From contig DJLT01000094.1 of assembly GCA_002435145.1 (NCBI GenBank), positions 27,030 through 87,307 on the forward strand: 60,278 bases of DNA, in the 5' to 3' direction. The notes under the pieces are model-generated. The model saw only the letters and a program-made list of their open reading frames with translations. It did not search any database and was not told where the DNA came from. The DNA comes from Neptuniibacter sp. UBA6509 (lineage in GTDB: Bacteria > Pseudomonadota > Gammaproteobacteria > Pseudomonadales > Balneatricaceae). A program made the translations under genes and the position numbers. Shown here in pieces: positions 1-8,942 of the stretch (within the stretch, counting starts at the first letter, position 1; each line of letters starts with the position of its first letter).

Positions 1-3000
1 GGAGCAGGTGCTGCGACCGGAGCTTCAACTGGCAATTCAGCCACCCGAGGAACTGCTTGTGGGATGCGCTGTGGTCGCGCCTCACCTGTACGTGGTACAG
101 ACGTACCACCTAGATACATTGACATAACGTTTTCCTGACTTTCCAGGAATTGACGCATCATATCAAAGTACTCTGCCATCACTGCCGGACCACCAGCATT
201 TGGTGCTTGCCTGCGCCCATCCATTGTTCGCTCCTTGTTATGCTTAAAATGAGTTCTATTACTTTTTGGGTTTGTAGCCATTGGTGCCAGCGCTGTAGAC
301 GTTTCATGCACAATACTCGTAGCTTCTGCTAGCGGAGTCTTTTGCATTTGCATCTGTGCCTGCTCCAAGGTTACACCTATCTGTTTTATCGGATCTGATG
401 CACGTCGTGCACCGCTACCATTTAGAATCCAAGCATGTTTAGACACCGGACTCTGTTTTACAAAACCGTTAAGCGCGTCAGATTTTTCAGTCTCACACGC
501 AAGGCCTGCTAATAAAGGAAGTAGATCAAGTTCAACCCCTTCACTAATCAGTTGCCCTAATGCGCTAAGAATGCCGTAAACACCCTCTTGGCTATTATCA
601 AGTGCAACTGTTGTATGAGGAAGATCCCCTAATGTTTGAGCAATGAGTCGTGACAATATAGATTTAGGCCCAACCTCAACAAAGACCCGAGCGCCATCTC
701 GATACATTGATTCAATCTGTTTTACAAATTCAACAGGATTGACCAGATGCTCTGCCATTGATGACTTTAACTGCTTAATTTCAGACTGATGAATATCACC
801 CGAGCTATTAGAATAAACAGGAGACTCTGGGGCACTCCAATCAGTTTGCTCAATTAGCTTCGCAAGATGTGATTGAGCTGGCTGCACAAACTGCGAATGG
901 AATGCAGCGGCTACTGGAATAGGGGTTGCTGTAATATCAGCCTTAGATAACGCCTTAATTGCTTTATCTATTCCCTCTTGAGAGCCAGAAATAATACATT
1001 GTGCAGGTGCGTTATGGTTCGCAACAATAACGCCCTCAACCCCAGCAATAGCAGATTCAACTTGATCACGCGTTGCTTGAGCAGCCGCCATTGTTCCAAG
1101 TTCACCACCCGCTTTACTAGATTCATCAACAATGAAACGCCCGCGCGCTTCAGATAATGCGATCAATGTTTCGTAATCAAAGCCACCTGCTGCATGCAAT
1201 GCAACAAACTCACCATAGCTATGTCCGGCAAACATATCGGCTTTGAAATCTAACGACTGTAGCAGTCGCCATAAACCTGTCTCAACTGCACCCAAAGCAG
1301 GTTGAGCCACATCAGTACTTGTTAAGGCTTTTGTAGCTGCTTTTTTCTGTTCTGCTGTATAAGTCGCACGCGGATAAACAAAATCACTCAGCGTAAGGTT
1401 TTTTCCAAACCGTTCAGCAAATGGAGTCTTCAAAAAACCATCAGCTTCAGCCAAAGCGGCATTAACCGCAGGGAATGTGTAAGCAACTTCACGCGCCATA
1501 TGCGTGTATTGAGCCCCCTGCCCAGGGAACATCGCAGCTACTTTACCTTCAGTTTTCTGACCATTACCGTGATATACACCTTCAGGCAGCGCTGAAATTT
1601 CATCTTTCAAATAACCTAGCGTTGCGACCACTTTTTCAACAAGGTCGGCATGATCTTTCGCAACAATAACGACTGTCTCAAGACCCGCTTTACGCTTTTT
1701 AATAAGATTGAATGAAAGCTTTTTCAGATCTAAAACATCAACTGAAGCGAGTTCATTCGCAAGTTCAGAAAACTTAGCGATTAACTTCTCGCCCGATTCC
1801 GCACTCCAGATAAGAAGTTCAGCAGGCCCATTTTGACGCGCAGCTTTCTTCATCCAAGGACGGTATTCACCTTGATATTCTTCCAAAACAACATGAAAAT
1901 TGGTGCCACCGAAACCAAATGCGCTACACGCTGCACGGCGAGGCTCACCTTTACTTAACCAAGGCTGAGCCTCATCAAGTAAATAAAGCGGAGAAGATTC
2001 ATCAGCAAGCACGTTATTTGGCTTTTCTACACCATAATGGGGAGGCAGAACCTGATGTTTCAAAGCCAAAGCAGCTTTAATCAAACCCGCCACACCAGCA
2101 GTTGCTTTCGTATGACCGATCATTGTTTTGACCGAACCGACAACCGCATGTTTAGCTTCAACGCCCGCTTCTTTCAGCAGCCTAGTTGTACTTTCTAGTT
2201 CCGCAGTATCGCCGGCAACCGTACCTGTGCCATGAGCTTCAAAAAGACCTACGGTTTCAGGACCGAAGCCCGCTTGTTGATAAGCGCGACGCATAGCTCT
2301 GAGCTGGCCTTGAGGAAGAGGAGCGGTTAAGCCTTTCGCTTTACCATCACTGCTACCACCAGCACCTTTAATAACTGCGTAAATTTGATCGCCATCCCGT
2401 TCAGCATCCTCAAGGCGCTTCATTGCGACCATTGCGATACCTTCAGAAATAACAATGCCATCGCCCGTTGAATCAAACGTACGACATCGACCACGTGGCG
2501 ATAAAGCTTGGGTTTTACTGAAGCAAAGGTAACCAAACGGGCCTTGAACTGTATCAACCCCCCCAGCAAGGACAAAATTACTGCGACCTGCAGTTAATTC
2601 AGAAATGCCCTGATAAATAGCTGTCAAAGATGATGCACATGCGGCATCAGTGGTAAAGTTTACACCACCAAAATTCAGACGATTTGCTATACGCCCAGCC
2701 ATTACATTGATCAATATTCCGGCGAACGAGTCTTCCGTCCATTCAGGTAACATATCAGCAATATGGTCAGGCAGATCGCCTTTAAAACGAGGCATCTCCG
2801 CACGTAATCCATACTGCATGCCTACATCACCGGCCCCACCACTGGCACCAATGATAACGGAAGCATTCTCACGATCGAATTCACGTTTATCATAACCTGC
2901 ATCAGCAAGTGTTCGCGAAGCTACCTCCAAAGCCATTAACTGCATTGGATCGACCGCATCTACGGACTTTGGCGGCATCCCATATTTTGTAGGATCGAAT

Positions 3001-5246
3001 GCCAAATCATCAATAAAACCACCCCAACGGGAGTATATTTTATCTTTCGCATCTCGATTTTCATCAAAATACAAACGCCAATCCCAACGGTGAGAAGGGA
3101 TCTCTGTGATAGCGTCCACTTTATCAAGAATATTTGACCAATATTCTTCAGTAGAGTTTGCCTGCGGGAAAAGACCTGAAATACCCACAATAGCAATATC
3201 AACAGGCTTAGAGTCAGCCTCATCCGCTTGCTGAGCATCAACGGCATTGGCAGCTAGCAATGCAAGCCCACCTCCAGTTACTTGCTCATGCAAAGCATCA
3301 ATATTTAAGAGATCTGTTCGCAGAGTCGCGACCTGACCCAGCATATACATACCATCAGCATGCTGAGTTTTCTCATCAAGCGCCGTTAATTTGGCATTTT
3401 CACCTACACGCGCACAACCTTTAGAGGCAATACGTAAACGGCCCATTATCAAATCATCAAGCGTAGCGCGTGCCTCATCCACAGGCACAGACTGCTCAAT
3501 CATCTCACGGCGTTTATTAAAAAACATTTTTGCAAAAGGCGTGTAAGCACAACGACTCGCATGACCCGGACCCGATTCCAAGCTTACCGTATGCTCACAC
3601 TCAACAACCTCTTTCTGGAAAGCAGGAACAATAGCCCCCGATTCAACAATCTCCTTAGTGAAGAGATAGCTACTTCCCATTAGCGCACCGACTTGAACGC
3701 CCTTACTCAGTAATGGCGCTGCTAATACCTGCACCATTGCAGCAGACACTTCATCATGAACACCACCAGCAAACAGTACCTGAATACCCTCAGCCTTGGA
3801 TCTACCTGAATCAATCTCCTCCAAAAGGCGATCAACCATTGTACTCCACAAGACGAAGCTGCTTAGCGGTCCAATATGCCCACCACACTCACGCCCTTCA
3901 AAAATAAAGCGATGAGCACCTTCTTGTAAAAACAGTGGAATCAAATTAGATGAAGGCACATGCAAGAAAGACTGAACCCCTTCCTGCTCTAGCTTTACAG
4001 CCTGATCTGGACGACCACCCGCAATAATCGCATATTTAGGCTTATATTTTTGCGCTAGAGATATCTGCTCATCCAATAAGGATTGAGGGGCAAACCCCAA
4101 CAAACCTATACCCCAAGGTTTATCACCTAAACGCTTATCAGTGTCATCCAATAGTTTATCTAACGCAGCACCTTTCAATAATGCAAACGCTAACATTGGC
4201 AAGGCACCACCATCAGCAACAGCACCTGCAAATTCAGCATTATCCGATACACGACTCATCGGCCCCTGAACAAGAGGGAAGCGAATCCCAAGAGCTTCAG
4301 CTAGAGGTGCATTTTCCGATAAAGGCTTATGTTCAAGCGCTTGCTCAATCGATTCACCAACGGTTTGATCAATCGCGGTAAACAGATCTGATAAGTAGCC
4401 ATATTTATCACGCCAAGCTTTGGCAAAACAAATATCTTGGCCTAGCGGCAACAAACCTTTCTGAGGAGAATCCCAATTCACCTTACCTAGAACATCTTCA
4501 GGCTTAACCACCTGACCTGACATTTCAGTATTAAATGACTGAGCATTACGATAACCCGGACGAACTAGAACTCGAAAATAAGCGCCTAACTCCTCATCAC
4601 CGATCGCTACCGTTTCATTGCCTGATAAGTTGCCAACATATGGAGCGAGATTATCTGCTAAAGGTGAATCTTTTAACAAAAGAACTTGGCTTTCTAATAC
4701 GCCACCTTGAGCACCTACAGCACTACAAGCGGCAGCAACATGCGGTGTAATACCACCACGCACAAACAGCGGCAGCGTAGTTTTCCCTGCCCATTTTTGC
4801 AAAAGAATAAAGCTACTACCTTCACCCACAAATCCGCCAGCTTCATGGCCTTTAATCATCAAGCCATCAGCATGCTTTGCCAGCATTGCTTCATCGGTGT
4901 GGGCATCCACAACCTCAACGAAGACAATTACACCCTTCTCACGTAAACGCGCAATTTCTTTAGCTAGAGAAGCAACTAGAAGGTCATCTATAATCAGATA
5001 ACTAAAACCTTGATCGATTTTAGCTTCTGCGGCAGCCAGCAGTTCTGTATTAACCGTATCCAGCTTTAAACCAAACTCATTACGACCATGCTTAGATAAC
5101 AGATCTAATTGCTCAAGCAATTTGGCAGATTCGACACTCAACTCAGCATTTAATATACCAACGCCACCCGCTCGACACGCGGCAATAGCAATAGAAGCAT
5201 CACTATAACCTGCTGGCGTATATACAAATTTCTTAAACTTATTCAT
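1..5246 (-). CDS. PUFA/polyketide-type multidomain synthase (NMO-NMO-KS-AT...), partial, continues past left edge
   Basis: An open frame begins at ATG 5246, seven to eight bases after an AAGGA ribosome site, and is still open at base 1 (1748 codons seen). Residues about 1-300 and 310-580 are two successive nitronate-monooxygenase/2-nitropropane-dioxygenase-like TIM barrels, with GHEAGG near residue 134 and ECGGH near 455; PfaD, the enoyl reductase of PUFA synthases, belongs to this family. A beta-ketoacyl synthase follows (about 677-1100) with DAACASS (Cys870), EAHGTG (His1005) and GHTKA (His1045), so the Cys-His-His triad is intact. An acyltransferase follows (about 1235-1520) with FPGQGAQ and GHSYGEF (Ser1343). 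The visible end is a Pro/Ala-rich linker of the kind that precedes acyl-carrier domains. It probably makes a specialised acyl chain or secondary lipid. The product is unknown, and further domains and partner genes should lie to the left. Confidence 0.88.
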   Translation of the reverse strand, partial: MNKFKKFVYTPAGYSDASIAIAACRAGGVGILNAELSVESAKLLEQLDLLSKHGRNEFGLKLDTVNTELLAAAEAKIDQGFSYLIIDDLLVASLAKEIARLREKGVIVFVEVVDAHTDEAMLAKHADGLMIKGHEAGGFVGEGSSFILLQKWAGKTTLPLFVRGGITPHVAAACSAVGAQGGVLESQVLLLKDSPLADNLAPYVGNLSGNETVAIGDEELGAYFRVLVRPGYRNAQSFNTEMSGQVVKPEDVLGKVNWDSPQKGLLPLGQDICFAKAWRDKYGYLSDLFTAIDQTVGESIEQALEHKPLSENAPLAEALGIRFPLVQGPMSRVSDNAEFAGAVADGGALPMLAFALLKGAALDKLLDDTDKRLGDKPWGIGLLGFAPQSLLDEQISLAQKYKPKYAIIAGGRPDQAVKLEQEGVQSFLHVPSSNLIPLFLQEGAHRFIFEGRECGGHIGPLSSFVLWSTMVDRLLEEIDSGRSKAEGIQVLFAGGVHDEVSAAMVQVLAAPLLSKGVQVGALMGSSYLFTKEIVESGAIVPAFQKEVVECEHTVSLESGPGHASRCAYTPFAKMFFNKRREMIEQSVPVDEARATLDDLIMGRLRIASKGCARVGENAKLTALDEKTQHADGMYMLGQVATLRTDLLNIDALHEQVTGGGLALLAANAVDAQQADEADSKPVDIAIVGISGLFPQANSTEEYWSNILDKVDAITEIPSHRWDWRLYFDENRDAKDKIYSRWGGFIDDLAFDPTKYGMPPKSVDAVDPMQLMALEVASRTLADAGYDKREFDRENASVIIGASGGAGDVGMQYGLRAEMPRFKGDLPDHIADMLPEWTEDSFAGILINVMAGRIANRLNFGGVNFTTDAACASSLTAIYQGISELTAGRSNFVLAGGVDTVQGPFGYLCFSKTQALSPRGRCRTFDSTGDGIVISEGIAMVAMKRLEDAERDGDQIYAVIKGAGGSSDGKAKGLTAPLPQGQLRAMRRAYQQAGFGPETVGLFEAHGTGTVAGDTAELESTTRLLKEAGVEAKHAVVGSVKTMIGHTKATAGVAGLIKAALALKHQVLPPHYGVEKPNNVLADESSPLYLLDEAQPWLSKGEPRRAACSAFGFGGTNFHVVLEEYQGEYRPWMKKAARQNGPAELLIWSAESGEKLIAKFSELANELASVDVLDLKKLSFNLIKKRKAGLETVVIVAKDHADLVEKVVATLGYLKDEISALPEGVYHGNGQKTEGKVAAMFPGQGAQYTHMAREVAYTFPAVNAALAEADGFLKTPFAERFGKNLTLSDFVYPRATYTAEQKKAATKALTSTDVAQPALGAVETGLWRLLQSLDFKADMFAGHSYGEFVALHAAGGFDYETLIALSEARGRFIVDESSKAGGELGTMAAAQATRDQVESAIAGVEGVIVANHNAPAQCIISGSQEGIDKAIKALSKADITATPIPVAAAFHSQFVQPAQSHLAKLIEQTDWSAPESPVYSNSSGDIHQSEIKQLKSSMAEHLVNPVEFVKQIESMYRDGARVFVEVGPKSILSRLIAQTLGDLPHTTVALDNSQEGVYGILSALGQLISEGVELDLLPLLAGLACETEKSDALNGFVKQSPVSKHAWILNGSGARRASDPIKQIGVTLEQAQMQMQKTPLAEATSIVHETSTALAPMATNPKSNRTHFKHNKERTMDGRRQAPNAGGPAVMAEYFDMMRQFLESQENVMSMYLGGTSVPRTGEARPQRIPQAVPRVAELPVEAPVAAPA

Positions 5247-5470
5247 CTAATCATCCTTGCCAAAACAATACTGCCCGCAGTTTAAATACAGACAGAGCAT
5301 TTAATCTTTTGTATAAATACATGATAAATATTTAATGAGACCGTCAAATGGACCTTAATAGAAACTTAATATGACTATACCTGAGCTTTTTTGCAACGCA
5401 ACACAACCCTGCTGATAAAACTACACTATCCTATAGACAGATCATGACATTTCCGTGAAAAAAGCTCAAA
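5247..5470. other. Intergenic region between trpE and the synthase gene
   Basis: These 224 bases separate the trpE stop from the synthase start, both on the minus strand. On that strand TTGACG (about 5342-5347) followed after 15 bases by TATCAT is a possible promoter for the synthase, though the spacing is short. The region also holds a widely spaced perfect 11-bp inverted repeat (5382-5392 and 5458-5468). I see no small gene. Confidence 0.4.
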
Positions 5471-6955
5471 TTACGCACTATCAAGCCCCTTCTCAACCAT
5501 CGCTACAGCACTAAAAATAGCACGCCCTTTATTCATCGTTTCCTTCCACTCCAAACGAGGAACCGAATCAGCCACAACGCCTGCCCCCGCCTGGATATGC
5601 AAAATTTCATCTTTGATAACTGCTGTACGTATCGCTATTGCAGTATCCATATTTCCATTCCAAGATAGATACCCCACAGCGCCGCCGTAAACCCCACGCT
5701 TTACAGACTCCATCTCATCAATAATCTCCATTGCCCTCACCTTCGGAGCACCACTAAGCGTGCCCGCTGGCAATGTTGCTCTTAGCACATCCATTGCAGA
5801 AACTTTAGGCTTAAGCTTTGCATTAACATTGGAAACTATATGCATAACATGCGAATAGCGCTCGATGACCATTTTATCTGTCAACTCAACGCCACCCACT
5901 TCGGCAACACGTCCGACATCATTACGACCCAAATCAATCAGCATCAGATGCTCAGCAATCTCTTTAGGATCAGCCAAGAGCTCTTTTTCCATTGCCAGGT
6001 CTTCTTCAGGCGTAGCACCTCGCTTACGCGTTCCAGCAATTGGACGAACACTGACCTGACCATCCTCAACGCGGGCCAAAATCTCCGGAGAAGAACCAAC
6101 CACATGAAAATCATCTAGATTTAGCACATACATGTAAGGAGATGGATTCAAACAACGTAGCGCACGATAAAGATCTAACGGCTTACGGCTGAACGGTATA
6201 GACATACGCTGAGAGATCACGCACTGCATAATGTCACCATCAAGCACGTACTCTTTGATCTTATCCACAGACTCCATAAAAGCCTGTTCACCAAAGCTAG
6301 ACTTAAACTCCGTCTCTTTAACCTCTCGCTGATCCTCTACTGCTGGCTTATCATACGGAATCGCCGCTCTTAACTGCTCAACAAGAACATCCAATCGATC
6401 TTGTGCAGCCTCGTAAGCGCCCTCTTGAGCAGGGTCTGCATGACAAATCAATACGAGCTTACCAGCCAAGTTATCAAACACTACGACCTCATCAGAGACC
6501 ATCAGCAAGATATCTGGCGTGCCTAACACATCTTCAGGACAGCTATCTTTCAGGCGCTTCTCAACATAGCGAACGCAATCATAGCCAAAGTACCCGACCA
6601 ACCCACCATTAAACCGAGGCAATCCTTCAAGCTCAGGAACGCTGTAGCGCTCTTGAAAACGTTCAACGAACTCTAAAGGATCTTCGACATCATGAGATTC
6701 AACCAACTCACCGTCATCAAAAATAGAAACCTGTTCACGCTGAACTTTAAGCACCGTCCGACAAGGCAAGCCAATAATTGAGTAACGCCCCCAAGTCTCG
6801 CCACCTTCAACAGACTCCAGAAGGTAACTATAAGGCGCATTAGCCAGCTTTTTATAGGTTGATAAGGGCGTATCCAAATCAGCAAGCACTTCACGTGTTA
6901 CGGGGATACGGTTGTAATTCTGCGCGGACAGTTCCGCGAACTGTTCAGGTGTCAT
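5471..6955 (-). CDS. trpE: Anthranilate synthase component I
   Basis: The 494-residue protein has the usual TrpE length. It converts chorismate and glutamine-derived ammonia to anthranilate, the first step of tryptophan synthesis, in the cytoplasm with the TrpG amidotransferase. The N-terminal domain carries the LLES tryptophan feedback-binding motif at residues 45-48. The C-terminal chorismate-binding domain shows [19 protein letters not shown] and YSHVMHIVS, so the enzyme looks complete. trpG is not in the window, which fits a pseudomonad-like arrangement where trpE stands apart from trpGDC. It lies downstream of rpe and gph, separated by a 543-base leader region with a terminator hairpin and a candidate Trp leader peptide. 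Confidence 0.97.
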   Translation of the reverse strand: MTPEQFAELSAQNYNRIPVTREVLADLDTPLSTYKKLANAPYSYLLESVEGGETWGRYSIIGLPCRTVLKVQREQVSIFDDGELVESHDVEDPLEFVERFQERYSVPELEGLPRFNGGLVGYFGYDCVRYVEKRLKDSCPEDVLGTPDILLMVSDEVVVFDNLAGKLVLICHADPAQEGAYEAAQDRLDVLVEQLRAAIPYDKPAVEDQREVKETEFKSSFGEQAFMESVDKIKEYVLDGDIMQCVISQRMSIPFSRKPLDLYRALRCLNPSPYMYVLNLDDFHVVGSSPEILARVEDGQVSVRPIAGTRKRGATPEEDLAMEKELLADPKEIAEHLMLIDLGRNDVGRVAEVGGVELTDKMVIERYSHVMHIVSNVNAKLKPKVSAMDVLRATLPAGTLSGAPKVRAMEIIDEMESVKRGVYGGAVGYLSWNGNMDTAIAIRTAVIKDEILHIQAGAGVVADSVPRLEWKETMNKGRAIFSAVAMVEKGLDSA

Positions 6956-7122
6956 AACAGGTCACTCTTAATGCCAAAAATTATATTCAAGGAGGCGAAA
7001 GAGCAGACATTTTAGAAAAGGAAGGGATATCAGATACTTCTTACTGCTGGAGCGTAATCCAAATAATGCGAATACATCAACTGATTACTTAACCTGCCTA
7101 GACCCATGCCTGCTTTTGAAAA

Positions 7123-7209
7123 TCAGACACGCCATCGCCATCGTCTATCCGAACAGGATAAACACACTAATTCAGCATCAAATCTTTGCATTGCTGGAGA
7201 AACGGGCAT
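7123..7209 (-). CDS. Candidate trpE leader peptide (28 aa, Arg-Trp-Arg-Trp near its end)
   Basis: On the minus strand an ATG at 7209 opens a 28-codon frame ending in TGA at 7123-7125. Its last residues are Arg-Arg-Trp-Arg-Trp-Arg-Val, with Trp at codons 24 and 26. Two closely spaced Trp codons just before the stop and upstream of trpE are typical of ribosome-mediated attenuation leaders, and trpE attenuation is known in pseudomonads. Against this, the ribosome site is weak and no classical GC-rich terminator with a T tract lies between it and trpE; only a longer AT-rich hairpin (about 7057-7092 on the plus axis) is visible. Termination could be Rho-dependent, or the peptide could be chance. 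Confidence 0.45.
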   Translation of the reverse strand: MPVSPAMQRFDAELVCLSCSDRRWRWRV

Positions 7210-7305
7210 TTTTTAGGCTTACATTAAGTTTATGGAACTATAAACAATATAGCAGCGATCAATTTGAATCAACCGCTGGCATTAAATAGACAGCTTCAAG
7301 AACAG

Positions 7306-7327
7306 AAAAAAGCCCCGAGAACGGGGC
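7306..7327 (-). terminator. Rho-independent terminator after rpe-gph
   Basis: Read on the minus strand, GCCCCG pairs with CGGGGC across a TTCT loop and is followed by six T residues. It lies about 170 bases after the gph stop and probably ends the rpe-gph transcript. It could instead act as an attenuator for read-through into trpE. Confidence 0.8.
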
Positions 7328-7498
7328 GCACAAATGCTGTGATAAGAGCCTGCAAGTTCAGATCTTTCAACTTAGCAGTACAAGCCAATATATGAGGGAT
7401 GGCTTGCGAGCCACTCTAATATTAAAGGAATAGGATTTTTAAAAAAATCGATTTTAATCATTCAATTGATCGCTTTTTACGACATACAATAAAACCAA

Positions 7499-8176
7499 CT
7501 AGCGTAAAAGATGATCTAAGCGCTCAACCATAAGATCAGGAGCGGATAAGGAGATACACTCACCATGATTATAGCCATAAGGAACGCAAGCCACTGCGCA
7601 GCCAGCAGCTCTTGCAGCACTCACATCACTGATAGAATCACCTACCATTAATGCTCTATCCGCAGCTACACCACACTGACGCATAATTTCTTGCAAAGGC
7701 AGCGGGTCTGGCTTTTTCTTGGCAAGACTGTCTCCACCTAAGATCACCTCAAAGAAGCCCGTTAACTCAAAACCATCAAGCATGGTACGAGTAAAGCTAA
7801 TAGGTTTATTGGTCACCAAACCCATCTTGATGCGATTCTCTTTTAATAACTTCAAACAGGCTAGAGCCCCTGGGTACAACTGACTTTGATCCGCAGTTGC
7901 CTTAGCATAGAACGCCATAAAAAGAGATAAACCTTTTTCATAAAGCTCTTCTTCATGAGCATCAACGCTCATATTATCCGCTAAGGCTCTTCTTACTAGT
8001 ACGGCAGCGCCATTACCAACCCAATTTCTGACTTTACCAACACCTGCTAGTGGCCGATCCAGAGCCTGTAACATTCGATCAATAGCCACAGCCAAATCTG
8101 GCACGCTATCAACCAGCGTGCCATCTAGGTCAAACATCACCAACTCAGGATTGACCCCATCGAACAGCTCTTTCAT
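7499..8176 (-). CDS. gph: Phosphoglycolate phosphatase
   Basis: This 225-residue HAD-superfamily hydrolase removes phosphate from 2-phosphoglycolate, a product of DNA 3'-end repair and oxygenation side reactions. HAD motif I is FDLDGT with the nucleophile Asp16 and acid/base Asp18; motif II is VTNKP and motif III-IV is KKKPDP followed by MVGDSISD. The length matches the family. It starts two bases after the rpe stop (TAA-GG-ATG), so the two genes are surely co-transcribed and probably translationally coupled. The rpe-gph-trpE order supports gph over other HAD phosphatases. Confidence 0.93.
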   Translation of the reverse strand: MKELFDGVNPELVMFDLDGTLVDSVPDLAVAIDRMLQALDRPLAGVGKVRNWVGNGAAVLVRRALADNMSVDAHEEELYEKGLSLFMAFYAKATADQSQLYPGALACLKLLKENRIKMGLVTNKPISFTRTMLDGFELTGFFEVILGGDSLAKKKPDPLPLQEIMRQCGVAADRALMVGDSISDVSAARAAGCAVACVPYGYNHGECISLSAPDLMVERLDHLLR

Positions 8177-8178
8177 CC

Positions 8179-8853
8179 TTATGAGCCTACTAAAGCCAGC
8201 TGCTTACGCATCTCTGCGATTGTCGTCTGATAATCATCCGTATTAAAAATTGCTGAACCCGCAACAAAAGTGTCCGCACCCGCCTCAGCGATTTCACGAA
8301 TATTCCCTATACCAACACCACCATCAATCTCTAAGCGGATGTCATAACCACTTTTATCAATCAGTTCACGCGCTTGCCTAAGCTTATCTAGTGTACCTGG
8401 GATAAACTTCTGCCCACCAAAACCGGGGTTCACAGACATCAGCAGAATCATATCCACCTTATCCATCACATACTCAAGCTGGCTTAACGGCGTAGCTGGA
8501 TTAAAAACTAAACCTGACTTACAGCCACCATCACGAATCATCTGCAATGAACGATCGACATGCTCTGAACCTTCCGGATGGAAAGTAATATAGCTCGCAC
8601 CCGCTTCAATGAAATCACCGATAAGGCGATCAACAGGCTTAACCATTAAATGAACATCAATCGGAGCTGTTACACCATGCTTTCTCAAAGCAGTACAAAC
8701 CATCGGCCCGATAGTTAGATTAGGAACATAATGATTATCCATTACATCAAAATGAACAATATCCGCACCAGAAGCCAGTACGTTATCCACTTCTTCACCT
8801 AAACAAGCAAAATCAGCAGAAAGTATTGATGGGGCAATTTTAAAATCAGGCAT
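8179..8853 (-). CDS. rpe: Ribulose-phosphate 3-epimerase
   Basis: The 224-residue TIM-barrel enzyme interconverts D-ribulose 5-phosphate and D-xylulose 5-phosphate in the pentose phosphate pathway. Recognisable family motifs are APSILSADF at the N terminus, the metal-binding [12 protein letters not shown], the loop [10 protein letters not shown], and the phosphate-binding LEIDGGVG and AGSAIF. Length and motifs are complete. It is the first gene of the rpe-gph pair and is divergent from the DUF3530 gene, with roughly 90 bases shared for both promoters. Confidence 0.97.
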   Translation of the reverse strand: MPDFKIAPSILSADFACLGEEVDNVLASGADIVHFDVMDNHYVPNLTIGPMVCTALRKHGVTAPIDVHLMVKPVDRLIGDFIEAGASYITFHPEGSEHVDRSLQMIRDGGCKSGLVFNPATPLSQLEYVMDKVDMILLMSVNPGFGGQKFIPGTLDKLRQARELIDKSGYDIRLEIDGGVGIGNIREIAEAGADTFVAGSAIFNTDDYQTTIAEMRKQLALVGS

Positions 8854-8942
8854 GGTTTATTGTCCGAAATAATAAATGTGAATGCTATTTTAACGGAGCA
8901 AGTATCTTGCTGTCAGCCAGCTTCTTACTCATAATCCACATT

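Larger units (their letters stand above)
6956..7498. promoter_or_regulatory. trpE leader / gph-trpE intergenic region
   Basis: This 543-base region on the minus strand contains, in order after the gph stop: a 7-bp inverted repeat (CAAGCCA/TGGCTTG, 7381-7407), a second stem (TGC.AAGTT/AACTTGCA), a Rho-independent terminator (7306-7327), a possible sigma70 promoter (TTGATT, 17 bases, TATTGT, about 7242-7271), the candidate Trp leader peptide (7123-7209), and about 165 bases before trpE. I saw no TrpR-operator-like sequence. The order suggests that trpE has its own promoter and is regulated through its leader. Confidence 0.45.

Noticed and set aside
2960-3247. Minus-strand 95-codon frame in the left-end region
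   Set aside because: It is another frame of the large synthase gene, which is continuous here and carries the start of the ketosynthase.
7405-7465. A minus-strand frame with one Trp codon upstream of the gph-trpE terminator, considered as the trp leader
   Set aside because: Only one Trp codon, far from the stop, and the frame lies before a terminator that more simply ends rpe-gph. The Trp-Arg-Trp frame at 7123-7209 is closer to trpE and fits better.
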